Positions 16,415 through 25,395 of a DNA stretch of 64,000 nt are shown piece by piece. Position numbers and translations under genes: made by a program. How positions within the stretch are numbered: the stretch's first letter is position 1; each line of letters begins with the position of its first letter. This DNA is from Emticicia agri (lineage in GTDB: Bacteria > Bacteroidota > Bacteroidia > Cytophagales > Spirosomataceae): NCBI RefSeq assembly GCF_004168285.1, contig NZ_SEWF01000004.1:169789-233788 (forward strand), in the 5' to 3' direction. The notes beneath the pieces were generated by a model. That model did not search any database and was not told the origin of the DNA. It was given only the letters and a program-made list of their open reading frames with translations.

Positions 16415-17800
16415 TTATCTGTCTAAACAGTTGTAAAAAGTATAATAGGTGTCGTTGTCGATAATTTTCTGTAAATAAAGTGCTACTTCACGGGCATGGT
16501 AATCGCCCCACATGCTCGATTCTCCATAGGCAATCGGGCTACCCGCAGGCACATAATCCCAACCATTGGGCTGGTGATAGATTGAGTGCAACAAAATACC
16601 CTGATGGGTTGGACTGGTACTCAGATACGGTTCCTGAAAAATGGCATCCAATACCGTTAAGCCAGTTTGCCAGTATTTTTCTCCGGCTTCTGTTTCTCCT
16701 TTATTTATCAGGTATCTGCCCAATCGCAGAAGCCCCTGTGCGGCAATGGCAGCAGCCGAACTGTCAACAGGCTCATACTCATTGTAAGGATTGGCAGGTT
16801 TGCTCAGGTAATCACCTAATTTATGCAGATTGGGTGCCCCTGTATCCCAGTAAGGTACGCCATCAACAGGCGTATGTTCAATATAAAAATCGCAGGTGGC
16901 ACGGGCAGCCCGCAACATATAGTTTTCAATCACTATCCGTCCGCCATATGGCTCTAATTCTTCATCTTTTAAAATGCTTAAAAACTCTAATTCCTCGGGG
17001 AAACCACAGATAGCCCAGGCTAAACCACGTGTCCAGGTAGTAAAACCTGTATAACCTTGTTGAGAATTAGGACAACGGAAATTGCCGTCTTTGGTATTGA
17101 AGATGCTCTCGTGAGCTGTTCGCCCCCAGATGTCGTAAGAATCACGACCTTCTCCATAAAACACCGAATAGTCGGCAGTAGCTTTGATATGTGCTAAGGA
17201 TCTTTCAAGCAAACTGATTTTTGCATCGCCTTCTGCCTGAAAAACATGACCTAATTTATAACTCAGCATCAAAGCCCTACACGAGCGGATGGTATCGACA
17301 AACAAGGAATGAGGCCCGTTGAATGAATGAATAAATCCCCCTGTTTTAATGGGTGTCCAACGGCTTGCCTGTACGGATCCTGATATTTTCAGTGCTAATT
17401 CGTAAAAATTCTTTTCCCATTTATTGGGTTCAATTTTACCTTCCTGCATCAACCGCAACAAATTACCATAGGTACTTACATTATTGAAACCGTGGTCGTG
17501 TACGCCTATATGGCTGATATGCGGAGCCATTACTTCTACGGTTTTCTGACGACCCATTTCTAAAAATTTAGTTTCGCCTGTGGCATCAAATTGTAAGATG
17601 GCTGAACCAAACTGAAAACCTTGTGTCCATTCTGTCCAGCCCCGGGTGGTGTATTTTCCGGCAGCCGTAAAAACGGGTGAGCCTTTGGCAACATCATAGT
17701 TTTGTTCGATTGAGGAAATTTTCTCACCCGAAAGTTCCCAGAATCTTTTCAGTTTATCAGCTAAGTCGGTAGGTTTGAGTTGGTAATTAATACGAATCAT
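16415..17800 (-). CDS. GH88-like (unsaturated glucuronyl hydrolase-type) protein
   Basis: 461 residues, no signal peptide. An alpha/alpha barrel is suggested by repeated helices and by GH88 landmarks: HDHGFNNVSTYGNLL, SLFVDTIRSCRALM (a candidate catalytic Asp), and FTTWTRGLAWAICGFPEE. Family members hydrate and cleave unsaturated uronyl sugars left by lyases. It lies 20 bp upstream of the OYE gene start and 13 bp downstream of the TIM-barrel gene stop, so all four genes (14177-18667) read as one operon. The substrate could be a modified sugar other than uronate. Confidence 0.7.
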   Translation of the reverse strand: MIRINYQLKPTDLADKLKRFWELSGEKISSIEQNYDVAKGSPVFTAAGKYTTRGWTEWTQGFQFGSAILQFDATGETKFLEMGRQKTVEVMAPHISHIGVHDHGFNNVSTYGNLLRLMQEGKIEPNKWEKNFYELALKISGSVQASRWTPIKTGGFIHSFNGPHSLFVDTIRSCRALMLSYKLGHVFQAEGDAKISLLERSLAHIKATADYSVFYGEGRDSYDIWGRTAHESIFNTKDGNFRCPNSQQGYTGFTTWTRGLAWAICGFPEELEFLSILKDEELEPYGGRIVIENYMLRAARATCDFYIEHTPVDGVPYWDTGAPNLHKLGDYLSKPANPYNEYEPVDSSAAAIAAQGLLRLGRYLINKGETEAGEKYWQTGLTVLDAIFQEPYLSTSPTHQGILLHSIYHQPNGWDYVPAGSPIAYGESSMWGDYHAREVALYLQKIIDNDTYYTFYNCLDR

Positions 17801-17812
17801 CAGGGCTAATTT

Positions 17813-18667
17813 TTATTTTTTCAGATTTTTTAAGTAGGCAATGGTTTGTGGTACCTGTGTGGCAATGTTCGAACTTTCGTCTTCTATGTAATAGTGTTCT
17901 ACTCCGGCTTTTTTGGCCGCTATCAGAATAGCAGGTATATCTAACTGCCCAGTTCCAAGAGGCACATCATTTTCAGGCGATGTACCGCCTGACATATTGC
18001 CTTGAACCCCTTTTTTCAGGTCTTTCAGGTGCATCAGTTTAAACCGATTGCCATATTTATTGAGTAAGGCAGCGGGATCCTGACCCGGAAAGAAAGTCCA
18101 CAATATATCCATTTCAAAACTCACATACTTAGGGTCAGTATTCTGAACGATGTAATCGAACAAAGTGCCGTTTTCGTGTGGTTGAAACTCGTAGCCATGA
18201 TTATGATAGCAGAAAGTAAGCCCATGTTCGTCTTTCAGAATTTTGCCAAATTTGTTGAAATTTTCAACTGTTTTTTGTGCCATTGCGAGCGTAAAATCTC
18301 CCTGATGAGGTATCCAGGCTACCCGAACAAACGAGGCGCCTAAAGTTTTAGCATTTTGTGCTACCTCGGCCATTTTATTCTGCAAATCAGGATAGCCTAC
18401 TCCATAAGAAGAACATTTAATGCCTCGGACATCTAAAAGCTGACGCATTTCCTGCGCTGTTTTACCAAACAGGCTTGAAAATTCCATATCGGTAATGCCG
18501 AGATTTTTGATAGTATCTAAAGTAGCAGCCGCATCTTTTGCCAGACTTTTGCGATAGGTATAAGAAACCATACCGGGTTTGTCAGGGAAAATTAGTTTAC
18601 TTTTTTGCGCCATCAGGGGGCTAAAACTGACAACAAGCAAGAGTACAGAATAAAGTAGTTTATTCAT
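17813..18667 (-). CDS. Secreted sugar phosphate isomerase/epimerase-like TIM barrel
   Basis: 284 residues with a signal peptide (about 1-20, MAQ end). The xylose-isomerase-like TIM-barrel motifs are visible: KSLAKDAAATLDTIKNLGI, CYHNHGYEF, FEMDILWTF (metal ligands E/D), MHLKDLKKG, and YYIEDE at the end. Known family roles include sugar isomerases, epimerases and 3-keto-glycoside lyases/hydratases. It is likely the first gene of the 14177-18667 operon. A fold-back repeat (18702-18801) lies upstream. Confidence 0.85.
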   Translation of the reverse strand: MNKLLYSVLLLVVSFSPLMAQKSKLIFPDKPGMVSYTYRKSLAKDAAATLDTIKNLGITDMEFSSLFGKTAQEMRQLLDVRGIKCSSYGVGYPDLQNKMAEVAQNAKTLGASFVRVAWIPHQGDFTLAMAQKTVENFNKFGKILKDEHGLTFCYHNHGYEFQPHENGTLFDYIVQNTDPKYVSFEMDILWTFFPGQDPAALLNKYGNRFKLMHLKDLKKGVQGNMSGGTSPENDVPLGTGQLDIPAILIAAKKAGVEHYYIEDESSNIATQVPQTIAYLKNLKK

Positions 18668-18701
18668 AGCAGAGGTTTTTTGGGGGTTGAATATATCTTG
18701 A

Positions 18702-18801
18702 ACCCCACCCTAACCCTCCCCAACAGTGGAGAGGGAATTAGAAGTCCCTCTCCCCACTGTTGGGGCGACCGCCGCGCGGAGAGGGATTTAGGGAGTGGGG
18801 T
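18702..18801. repeat. Inverted-repeat element with a 14-bp GC-rich insert
   Basis: Left arm 18702-18735 and right arm near 18745-18801 pair (ACCCCACCC, TCCCCAACAGTGGAGAGGGA against their complements). In the right arm the pairing is broken only by a 14-bp block at 18766-18779 (CGACCGCCGCGCGG). The element separates two TIM-barrel genes. Confidence 0.65.
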
Positions 18802-18809
18802 AAATGTGT

Positions 18810-19739
18810 TTACAAACCAGTATCTTTCAGCCAGCCTTTGAAGACAGTCAGGTCTTTTTTCATGGCTGTTGTAACTTCTTTAGGGTCAATTGTAATGGTT
18901 TTGGCACCGTTTTCTGCACCGCCTAATTTATATTCAAAGTGCATGGTAACAGGTACCGAAATATTATATTGCTTTAATAAGGCCAGATACTTGCCATAAT
19001 TGACTACACCTTGTCCAAGCGGACAGCCTTCTTTCTGGAGTTTACCATCTTTTAAAACTCTTCTGAAATCTTTAATGGCTATTGATTTGATATAAGGCTC
19101 TATGATTCTGAAACCAATTTCCCAAGAGGTCTCACTTTCGTGTGTGGCATGGTGCACATCATACTGGCAACCCAATAAAGGCGAATTGATTCTTTTGAGG
19201 ATAGGCTCAAAATCCCAGACAGTAGCGCCTAAAAACAAACCTGCGTGATTCTGGTATTCGCCTGAAATATTGTATTTTTTGTTCAGGGCTGCTACTCCTT
19301 TCATTTTCTCTTCAAAGGCAGCTACCTGAGTCAGAATATCTTTTTTAAGGTCGAAGCCATACCAACCCATCCGGTAGTGTTTGATACCCAACGATGAAGC
19401 CGTTTTCAATACCAGTTCAGTAATCGGGTTGGCTTCCAGTATATTGGTTACTATCATGGGTACACTTATATTCGCCTTTTTACAGGCTTCAACAACCTTT
19501 GGCAGGTCGTCTGCTACCCGCTCAGGCAGTACATGTCCGTCAGGGCGAACCGTCAGGTCAATGCCATCGAAACCGATTCCGGCTACGGTTTCGGCCAGTT
19601 TATTGTAGTCAGGAATCCAATGGAGAGTTTTTGAAAATACGCTGATTTTCATCTCATTGGCTGGTTTTGCAAAAACAATATTATTTTTTGCTAAAATACT
19701 ACCAGTTATAGCTGTACCTATAAAATGTCGTCTGTTCAT
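18810..19739 (-). CDS. Tat/Sec-exported xylose-isomerase-like TIM-barrel protein
   Basis: 309 residues from the ATG at 19739 (MNRRHFIGTAITGS, an RR-type leader). The frame is open further upstream to 19901, but that extension is hydrophobic noise and is not used. Motifs: GIGFDGIDLTVRP, GEYQNHAG, GCQYDVHHATHE (metal ligands), IAIKDFR, and HFEYKLGG. Paralogue in function of 17813-18667. Together with the Gfo/Idh/MocA protein it could act on keto-sugars in the periplasm (inference). Confidence 0.85.
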   Translation of the reverse strand: MNRRHFIGTAITGSILAKNNIVFAKPANEMKISVFSKTLHWIPDYNKLAETVAGIGFDGIDLTVRPDGHVLPERVADDLPKVVEACKKANISVPMIVTNILEANPITELVLKTASSLGIKHYRMGWYGFDLKKDILTQVAAFEEKMKGVAALNKKYNISGEYQNHAGLFLGATVWDFEPILKRINSPLLGCQYDVHHATHESETSWEIGFRIIEPYIKSIAIKDFRRVLKDGKLQKEGCPLGQGVVNYGKYLALLKQYNISVPVTMHFEYKLGGAENGAKTITIDPKEVTTAMKKDLTVFKGWLKDTGL

Positions 19740-19907
19740 GCTTAAAATTAGTAAAATAATTCTGATAGAAGTACAATTTAAAGGCTGAAAAATTAAAAGA
19801 AATACGCACAACAAAAAAATCCCCACCGTTTCCGGCAGGGATTTATCGCAATGACAAGCTATAATGAATATTATTAAGGTTAGAAAAATAACTATTCTCA
19901 AAAATTT

Positions 19908-20014
19908 GTATGATGATTTTTTAAATCGTCAAAATTCGGCAGGATTTTATCGTTATCATCAAACTTGGATAGCTACGCATTATACCGGAAAACGATTTGA
20001 AAAATCGTGATACA
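19908..20014. repeat. Fold-back repeat, GTATCACGATTTTT family, copy 3
   Basis: Left arm 19908-19930 and right arm 19991-20013 pair as in the 5277-5328 copy, but the loop is about 60 bp here. It fills most of the gene-free stretch 19740-20045. A weak hairpin AAATCCC/GGGATTT is also seen near 19825-19845. No gene is seen there. Confidence 0.6.
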
Positions 20015-20045
20015 TAAGGACGTTTATTGGTGAAGCATAATAATA

Positions 20046-20534
20046 TCAAATAGCCCGTTGATTGATGAATATCTGGGTGAAATAAGGATAGCCGTCTTTT
20101 CCTCTTACAACCCCTATACCTGTCAGGTTATAATTACCCTCAATATTCTTCCGGTGGCCGGGGCTTTGTATCCATCTTTTTACCACTTCTTTTGCTGTAA
20201 ATTTGCCAAAAGCCACATTTTCGGCACAGGCATTGGCTTTATCAATCTTGCGCATAATTTTATCCATACGGTCGTCGAAGCCGTCATGCCCAAACGGAAC
20301 TCTACCCCTACCCATGTCTTTGCTATGCTTCATAGCTGCTTCCGTAATCAGCGGCATCATCTGCATAGGTTTCAGTTTTTTAGTTGCCCGGTAAGCATTC
20401 ACTTCTTCCAGAATTGATTGCTCCATTGCAGTAAAATCTTCGTCAGAAGTATTACTTTGCGCACAGGCAGGCATGGTATAGGTTATTAACAAAATAACCA
20501 TTAACCTGATAAATAACATACGTTTAGTTTTCAC
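20046..20534 (-). CDS. Secreted CAP-domain (SCP/PR-1-like) protein
   Basis: 162 residues, signal peptide about 1-26 with a Cys near the cleavage point (MPACAQ), so possibly a lipoprotein. CAP motifs: VNAYRATKKLKPM, HSKDMG, GHDGFDDRM, ACAENVAFG, WIQSPGHRKNIEGNYNLTGIG, YFTQIF. The substrate or ligand is unknown for bacterial members. Single gene. Confidence 0.85.
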   Translation of the reverse strand: MKTKRMLFIRLMVILLITYTMPACAQSNTSDEDFTAMEQSILEEVNAYRATKKLKPMQMMPLITEAAMKHSKDMGRGRVPFGHDGFDDRMDKIMRKIDKANACAENVAFGKFTAKEVVKRWIQSPGHRKNIEGNYNLTGIGVVRGKDGYPYFTQIFINQRAI

Positions 20535-20611
20535 TTTTCCCCTGATTAATTTCGGATATTAACGTTACAACAGGGTAAAATTATTGTCTGATGGGAAGTT
20601 TTGTTCAGTAC

Positions 20612-22030
20612 CTATTTGCTCAGTTTCTCAATCATCTGCTTTGCATTGTCATTGAGGGGGTTTAGCTGCAATGAAATTTTATAATTGCTGATGGCCGATT
20701 CTTTATTGCCTGCTATCATATGGGCTTCTCCTAAACTATCAAAGGCATTAGACGATTTGGGATGTTCTTCTGCATTAAGTGTAAAAAACTGAATGGCATC
20801 TTTCAGACGCTTGTTATTGAGCAGATAATAACCCAGAGAGTTAAATTCGCTTTCGCTGAAATAAAAACGGTTATTGTCTTTTGTATCTTTGATTTGCTTA
20901 TAATTGGCAATAGCCTGTGTCATGCCAAGCGTGTTGGACTCTTCTATAATTTTATTAGCCCACGAGTTTTTCGGAATCCTGTATGGCTTCCCTTCTAAAA
21001 TATTGTTGATACCTTCACGTAATTCTCCGGTGATGGAATGACGCACATTACTGATAAACAGTATGGTATTGTACTGCTCAGGCTGACGTTCGATATAAGA
21101 ACGGAAGCCACCAAAACCTCCATCATGCTGTATGATTTTTTTGCCGTTTTTTTCTGACACAAACCAGCCGAAACCGTAGGCTTTTTTTCCATACATTTCA
21201 TCGTCGTTCTTTAACTTATCTGCCTGAAATGCCCTGTCTAAGGTTTTTTTCGAAATAATTGACGGCGCATAGAGCATTTTATCCCATTGATAGAGGTCGT
21301 CTATGGTGGACACTACCGAAGCCGCACCGCCTATAAAAGTATCGTAGTTATATTCATCGCCAAACAGGTAATAGCCAACCGCCCGTTTTTTATTCCGTAA
21401 GGACGCACTGTTTACATAGGTGTTTTTCATACCTGAAGGAATAAACACATGCTGTGTCAGAAAATCGTTGAGGGTTTCGCCCGATACTTTTTCTATAAGC
21501 ATCCCTAATAAGGTGTATCCGGCGTTGCAGTATTCAAATTTTTCGCCGGGAGCAAAATGCAGGCTTGGTTGTTTGAGCAATATATTAAAAACATCTTTTT
21601 CGTTCATATCCGGAAAATCGCCGAATAATGCCAGTCCTGAGGTATGATGTAATAAATGTAAGATGGTAACAGGCTGCATAAACTCAGGCAACTGCGGAAA
21701 ATAAGTGCGGATGGATTGGGTATAGTCTAATTTTCCACATTCCTGCAAAAGCATGATACCCATTGCCGTAAATTGTTTACTTACCGACCCTATATAGCAT
21801 GGGGTTTCGGTGGTAAACAGTTCTTTGGTCTGGCGGTTGGCATAACCAAAGGCTTTTTTATAAATAAGTCTCCCTTTCTCTACCACCAGTAATCCGCCCG
21901 AAAACTGTCCGTTTCTGCTGATAGTAGAAATAAAAGTATTAATCTGTTTGCTTTTGCTGGGTATTTTCTGAGCCAGGGCACTTAGACCAATGCCTGCAAC
22001 AGCAGTAAGAATGATTAGTATTTTTCTCAT
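20612..22030 (-). CDS. Serine hydrolase (class C beta-lactamase fold) with C-terminal TPR
   Basis: 472 residues from the inner ATG at 22030 (MRKILIILTAVAGIG leader); an upstream ATG at 22048 would add six residues before the signal peptide. The catalytic motif is GSVSKQFTAMG (S-x-x-K), then YCNAGYTLLG (Y-x-N), and HDGGFGGFRS. The last about 110 residues form tetratricopeptide-like helices (NAFDSLGEAHMIAGN, SAISNYKISLQLNP). Probably a periplasmic peptidase or esterase of the penicillin-binding-protein family. Confidence 0.85.
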   Translation of the reverse strand: MRKILIILTAVAGIGLSALAQKIPSKSKQINTFISTISRNGQFSGGLLVVEKGRLIYKKAFGYANRQTKELFTTETPCYIGSVSKQFTAMGIMLLQECGKLDYTQSIRTYFPQLPEFMQPVTILHLLHHTSGLALFGDFPDMNEKDVFNILLKQPSLHFAPGEKFEYCNAGYTLLGMLIEKVSGETLNDFLTQHVFIPSGMKNTYVNSASLRNKKRAVGYYLFGDEYNYDTFIGGAASVVSTIDDLYQWDKMLYAPSIISKKTLDRAFQADKLKNDDEMYGKKAYGFGWFVSEKNGKKIIQHDGGFGGFRSYIERQPEQYNTILFISNVRHSITGELREGINNILEGKPYRIPKNSWANKIIEESNTLGMTQAIANYKQIKDTKDNNRFYFSESEFNSLGYYLLNNKRLKDAIQFFTLNAEEHPKSSNAFDSLGEAHMIAGNKESAISNYKISLQLNPLNDNAKQMIEKLSK

Positions 22031-22210
22031 TTTCGGGTAACTGAACAATGTCTGATAGAAGGTAATCTGAACAGCGGTTCTGTGTTTAGGTTAAAATCTG
22101 ATTCACAAAGTTAGACACAGCTTTGAGAATACTGAATGGGTAGGATTTAATTTGCGTTTAATAAAATAAGTTGTGCAGACATAAACCAATAAAAAATCTT
22201 TGTAATAGTC

Positions 22211-22235
22211 AATCCGGCATAGTTAATGCCGGATT
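22211..22235. terminator. Hairpin AATCCGGCAT / ATGCCGGATT
   Basis: A perfect 10-bp stem with a 5-base loop. It stands 41 bp past the stop of the minus-strand DUF4097 operon and 180 bp upstream of the serine hydrolase start. The T-run is on the plus side, so it may act for either direction. Confidence 0.5.
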
Positions 22236-22276
22236 GTGCTTTTTCATAATTTTGTAAAGAGCAGCTTGACGCTGTA

Positions 22277-23107
22277 TTATTTCGCTTTACGGATATAGAT
22301 ATTTCCGTGCATATTTTTCATCATAACTTCGCTACCGCCACCATTTACTTTGCCTTGAATCCACTCGTCGATACTTACTTTGTACATGCCATTCTGGTTA
22401 CTGCGTACACCTTTAGGAGCTGATTTGTCAATATCCATATCAAAATCGCTGTATACTTCACCACGATCCGATTTTACTTTTGCATTCATCTTAACCGTAG
22501 TCGGGAAAGTAATATCTATGTTGCCATTCAGGGTTGTAAAAGCCATTGGCGAGTCGGTAACTGTTTTAAAATTGGCTTTTATGACACCATTTACTGTATT
22601 GGCAACGGCCGAACCTGCTACGTTGGTCATGGTAATATCACCATTCACATTATTAATTTCCAGTTCTCCGGTTACATTCTCAATCACAATATCACCATGA
22701 TTGACCGTGCTTACTTTTAAAGAGAATTGTTGAGGAACCTTGATAGATAAATTAACAGGTTGGCGGTGGCTGCTCGAATTTACATTTACCTTGTTATTTT
22801 TCTCTTCGGCTGATAATTCAAGACCACCCCGTGGCGTGATGCGTTTCATGCCTGAAGCCGACTCGTCAACTCTCTCTTTTCTATTAGTAACCGGAGTGGT
22901 TTCGGCATCAATCACCACCTCTTTTCCGGCATATCCTGTTACTTTGATAGACCCGTTAATTAATCCTACATGTAATGTTCCCGATTTGGCCGGGTCGCTT
23001 AGTGGCACCACCAGTTGTTCTTTGATTTCGTTCTGCGCAAATGCTGGGGTGATTATACTAATGGTCATAAGCACTAAGACTGCGATAATTGCTTTACTAT
23101 TTTTCAT
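22277..23107 (-). CDS. DUF4097-family adhesin-like secreted protein (1)
   Basis: 276 residues, signal peptide about 1-24. It is mostly a beta-helix-like series: HGDIVIENVTGELEINNVNGDITMTNV, AVANTVNGVIKANF, FTTLNGNIDITFP, GEVYSDFDMDID, the DUF4097 pattern of short N-G-D-I turns. Periplasmic or surface. The function of the family is unknown. Start at 23107, two bases after the stop (23110) of its paralogue, so the pair is co-translated. Confidence 0.82.
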   Translation of the reverse strand: MKNSKAIIAVLVLMTISIITPAFAQNEIKEQLVVPLSDPAKSGTLHVGLINGSIKVTGYAGKEVVIDAETTPVTNRKERVDESASGMKRITPRGGLELSAEEKNNKVNVNSSSHRQPVNLSIKVPQQFSLKVSTVNHGDIVIENVTGELEINNVNGDITMTNVAGSAVANTVNGVIKANFKTVTDSPMAFTTLNGNIDITFPTTVKMNAKVKSDRGEVYSDFDMDIDKSAPKGVRSNQNGMYKVSIDEWIQGKVNGGGSEVMMKNMHGNIYIRKAK

Positions 23108-23109
23108 TG

Positions 23110-23976
23110 TTACGATTGTTTTTTAATATAAATGTTTCCGTTGAACGTTTCGAATTTGAATTTTCTGCCTCCATTACCTATGCGGATTGAAGACTTTTTG
23201 TCGAGCTTATAAACAGTTCCATCGCCTTTATGCTCTATATTTTTGGTAACTTCAGGTGCCAGTAATTGCGTATCAGGGAAATCTGTAAAGAATTCACCAT
23301 TAAAACTCTTGAACTGCAAATCGCCTGAGAAAGAAGCCGGATAAGTTACACGGATATTGCCATTGAGGGTATAATAAGACGATTTTTCAGGAGGACTTGC
23401 CAAGTAATTGATGGTTACATCGCCGTTAATGGTATGCACATCGGTAGCTCCTTTGGCATTCACTAATTCAATACCCCCATTCACATTATTCGCTTTAATA
23501 GACCCTGTTACATTTTTCACATCAATATCTCCGTTATTGACCGTTGACACATAGAGATTAATATCGGCCGGCACTTTTACTGTAAAATTCAGGTTAGCCC
23601 GATACTCAATTCTGCGGTTCCAGTTGCGGTTTCTTTTTTCTTCATGCGGTCTTGTGTACCAGGGTTCTTCAATATAAATGAGAATACTATCGCCTGTTTC
23701 TTCAAACTCTAATTTAAACTCTTCTTTGCCCTGCTCTACAATCTCCTGTGTTTTGCCCGAAATGGTCTTATCAATTTCAACCATTACTTTACTGCCCGAA
23801 TAACTCTCTATTTTGATGAATCCATCAATGTTGCGGACGGCCAGTACTGTCTGGCTTGCTGGCTTTTTCAGGTCGAATTGTTTACTGATGTGTTCTTTAA
23901 ATTCCGGCTTCTGAGCCGTAGCAGGGGCACAAGCGAACACCACTCCTGCTAAAAGTAGGATTAACAACTGTTTCAT
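23110..23976 (-). CDS. DUF4097-family adhesin-like secreted protein (2)
   Basis: 288 residues, signal peptide about 1-21. DUF4097 repeats: NNGDIDVKNVTGSIKANNVNGGIELVN, VHTINGDVTINY, YTLNGNIRVTYP, SFNGEFFTDFP, FKFETFNGNIYIKKQ. The stop lies two bases before the next DUF4097 start. It follows the anti-sigma gene by 17 bp, so it is probably a target and part of the same operon as the sigma factor. Confidence 0.82.
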   Translation of the reverse strand: MKQLLILLLAGVVFACAPATAQKPEFKEHISKQFDLKKPASQTVLAVRNIDGFIKIESYSGSKVMVEIDKTISGKTQEIVEQGKEEFKLEFEETGDSILIYIEEPWYTRPHEEKRNRNWNRRIEYRANLNFTVKVPADINLYVSTVNNGDIDVKNVTGSIKANNVNGGIELVNAKGATDVHTINGDVTINYLASPPEKSSYYTLNGNIRVTYPASFSGDLQFKSFNGEFFTDFPDTQLLAPEVTKNIEHKGDGTVYKLDKKSSIRIGNGGRKFKFETFNGNIYIKKQS

Positions 23977-23993
23977 AATTTTGTCTATTTATT

Positions 23994-24851
23994 TTATACT
24001 CTGTAAGATAAAGCCTTGAGCGTTTCCTTGATTTTGGTTTTAACTATGACATCGGTATCATCTTTTTCCAACAATCGCTGCAATGGCTTAATAGAACGTT
24101 TTTCTTCCAGTTTCACCATTACATCAGCCAAAGCGGCTTGCACCAGTGGGGTATCCTGTTTTAAGATAGACTGCACCAGTCCCTCTCTTACTTTCGGGTT
24201 ATCGGCCATTTGAGCCAATGCTTCTAAAGTAACTAAACGTACGTTTACGTTTTCATCATTGTTCAGTGTGCTAAGCAGGGCTTCAAGTACTTTTCCATCA
24301 ACACTCTCAATATCCTTTGAATAACTTACGGCTTTCATACGTTCGGTTGCAGAAGAATTCTCTTTCTCCAATAAAGTCAGCATCATCTTCTCATTCATTT
24401 CCTGAACCTGCGTAGATAATTCTTTTATCTGCCCCTGGTAATCCGGCGTTTGCTGTCTGCTCAGTAAATAGCCTCCGCCTAAACCAATCAGAAGCAGACA
24501 CATACTATAAGAGACTCTTAACAACAATTTTGGCGTAAAAAACGATTCCAATCTGTATTTCAAATCATCCCAGAAAGCCGTTTTCTTTACTTTCTTGTTC
24601 TCGGCTCCCTTAAAGGTTTCAAGCATGGTATAAAACTGAATCGGCAGGTTATCGCTTGGTTTGGGTACAGATAAGGCTACGTTTCCCATTACTTCCCAAA
24701 GCTGACGGGTAGTCTTTAATTCTTTCTGGCAATCGGGGCACTCGTTTAAGTGGACTTCAAAAGCTGCCCTCTCCGATGCAGGCATCTGGTTATTCAACCA
24801 ATCTACCATCATTTCACTGGCGTGTTCACAATTCATGAGCTTTGCTTCCAT
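23994..24851 (-). CDS. Anti-sigma factor (zinc-binding zf-HC2) fused to periplasmic HEAT repeats
   Basis: 285 residues from the ATG at 24851 (an alternative at 24836 gives MNCEHASEMM). The N-terminal zinc-binding part shows HLNECPDCQKEL. One membrane segment lies at about residues 128-148 (VSYSMCLLLIGLGGGYLL). The C-terminal half is HEAT-like (VLEALLSTLNNDENVNVRLVTLEALAQMA, ALADVMVKLEEKRSIKPLQRLLEK). The gene overlaps the sigma factor gene. It likely holds the ECF factor inactive until an envelope signal arrives; the HEAT tail as sensor is inference. Confidence 0.8.
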   Translation of the reverse strand: MEAKLMNCEHASEMMVDWLNNQMPASERAAFEVHLNECPDCQKELKTTRQLWEVMGNVALSVPKPSDNLPIQFYTMLETFKGAENKKVKKTAFWDDLKYRLESFFTPKLLLRVSYSMCLLLIGLGGGYLLSRQQTPDYQGQIKELSTQVQEMNEKMMLTLLEKENSSATERMKAVSYSKDIESVDGKVLEALLSTLNNDENVNVRLVTLEALAQMADNPKVREGLVQSILKQDTPLVQAALADVMVKLEEKRSIKPLQRLLEKDDTDVIVKTKIKETLKALSYRV

Positions 24852-25395
24852 TTTCAATTTTTAAAAAGTGTTTTTTTAATTCATTCATGGCACGGTGTAC
24901 TCTTACTTTTATGGCTCCCTCGGTAGTATTCAGAATCGCTGCTATTTCTTCGTACTTCAATTCCTGATATCTACTCATAATGAGCACTTCTTTATGTTCG
25001 GGGCTTAGTTTATCTATGGCCCGTTGCAACATTTCTGTTTCCTGTTTTTTTTCCAGTTCCTCATCGGCTGTTAAGCCTCCGCCTACTCTTTCAGCATAAT
25101 TTTCGATGGCATAATGCTGCATAGAATGTTTGTTCTGTCTGTACGAATCATTGATTACATTGCGTGCCAGATGATACATCCAGGTATGAAACTCGCCCTC
25201 TGCCGTAAAAGTATGTCTGTATTTCAACATCCGATAAAATACATTCTGCACCAGGTCTTCGCTTGTCTGGGTATCGCCTGTCATGTGATACAGAAACCCA
25301 AACAAAGGGCGGTGATACCGCTCAAACAGCAGACCCATTTTATCGAGGTCGCCGGCCTTTACCTGGAGCATTAGTAGATTATCTTGTGTATTCAC
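24826..25395 (-). CDS. ECF-type RNA polymerase sigma factor
   Basis: 189 residues. Sigma region 2 (LFERYHRPLFGFLYHMTGD, then EDLVQNVFYRMLKY and FHTWMYHLARNVINDSYRQ) and region 4 (LSPEHKEVLIMSRYQELKYEEIAAILNTTEGAIKVRVHRAMNELK). The first gene of the envelope unit with the anti-sigma factor and two DUF4097 proteins. The overlap of 11-26 bp with the anti-sigma gene indicates translational coupling. The target promoters are not visible here. Confidence 0.92.
   Translation of the reverse strand: MNTQDNLLMLQVKAGDLDKMGLLFERYHRPLFGFLYHMTGDTQTSEDLVQNVFYRMLKYRHTFTAEGEFHTWMYHLARNVINDSYRQNKHSMQHYAIENYAERVGGGLTADEELEKKQETEMLQRAIDKLSPEHKEVLIMSRYQELKYEEIAAILNTTEGAIKVRVHRAMNELKKHFLKIENGSKAHEL

Noticed and set aside
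19740..19901. Upstream extension of the 18810 TIM-barrel protein
   Set aside because: The RR-type leader begins at 19739; the extension is a hydrophobic stretch with no homology-like pattern.
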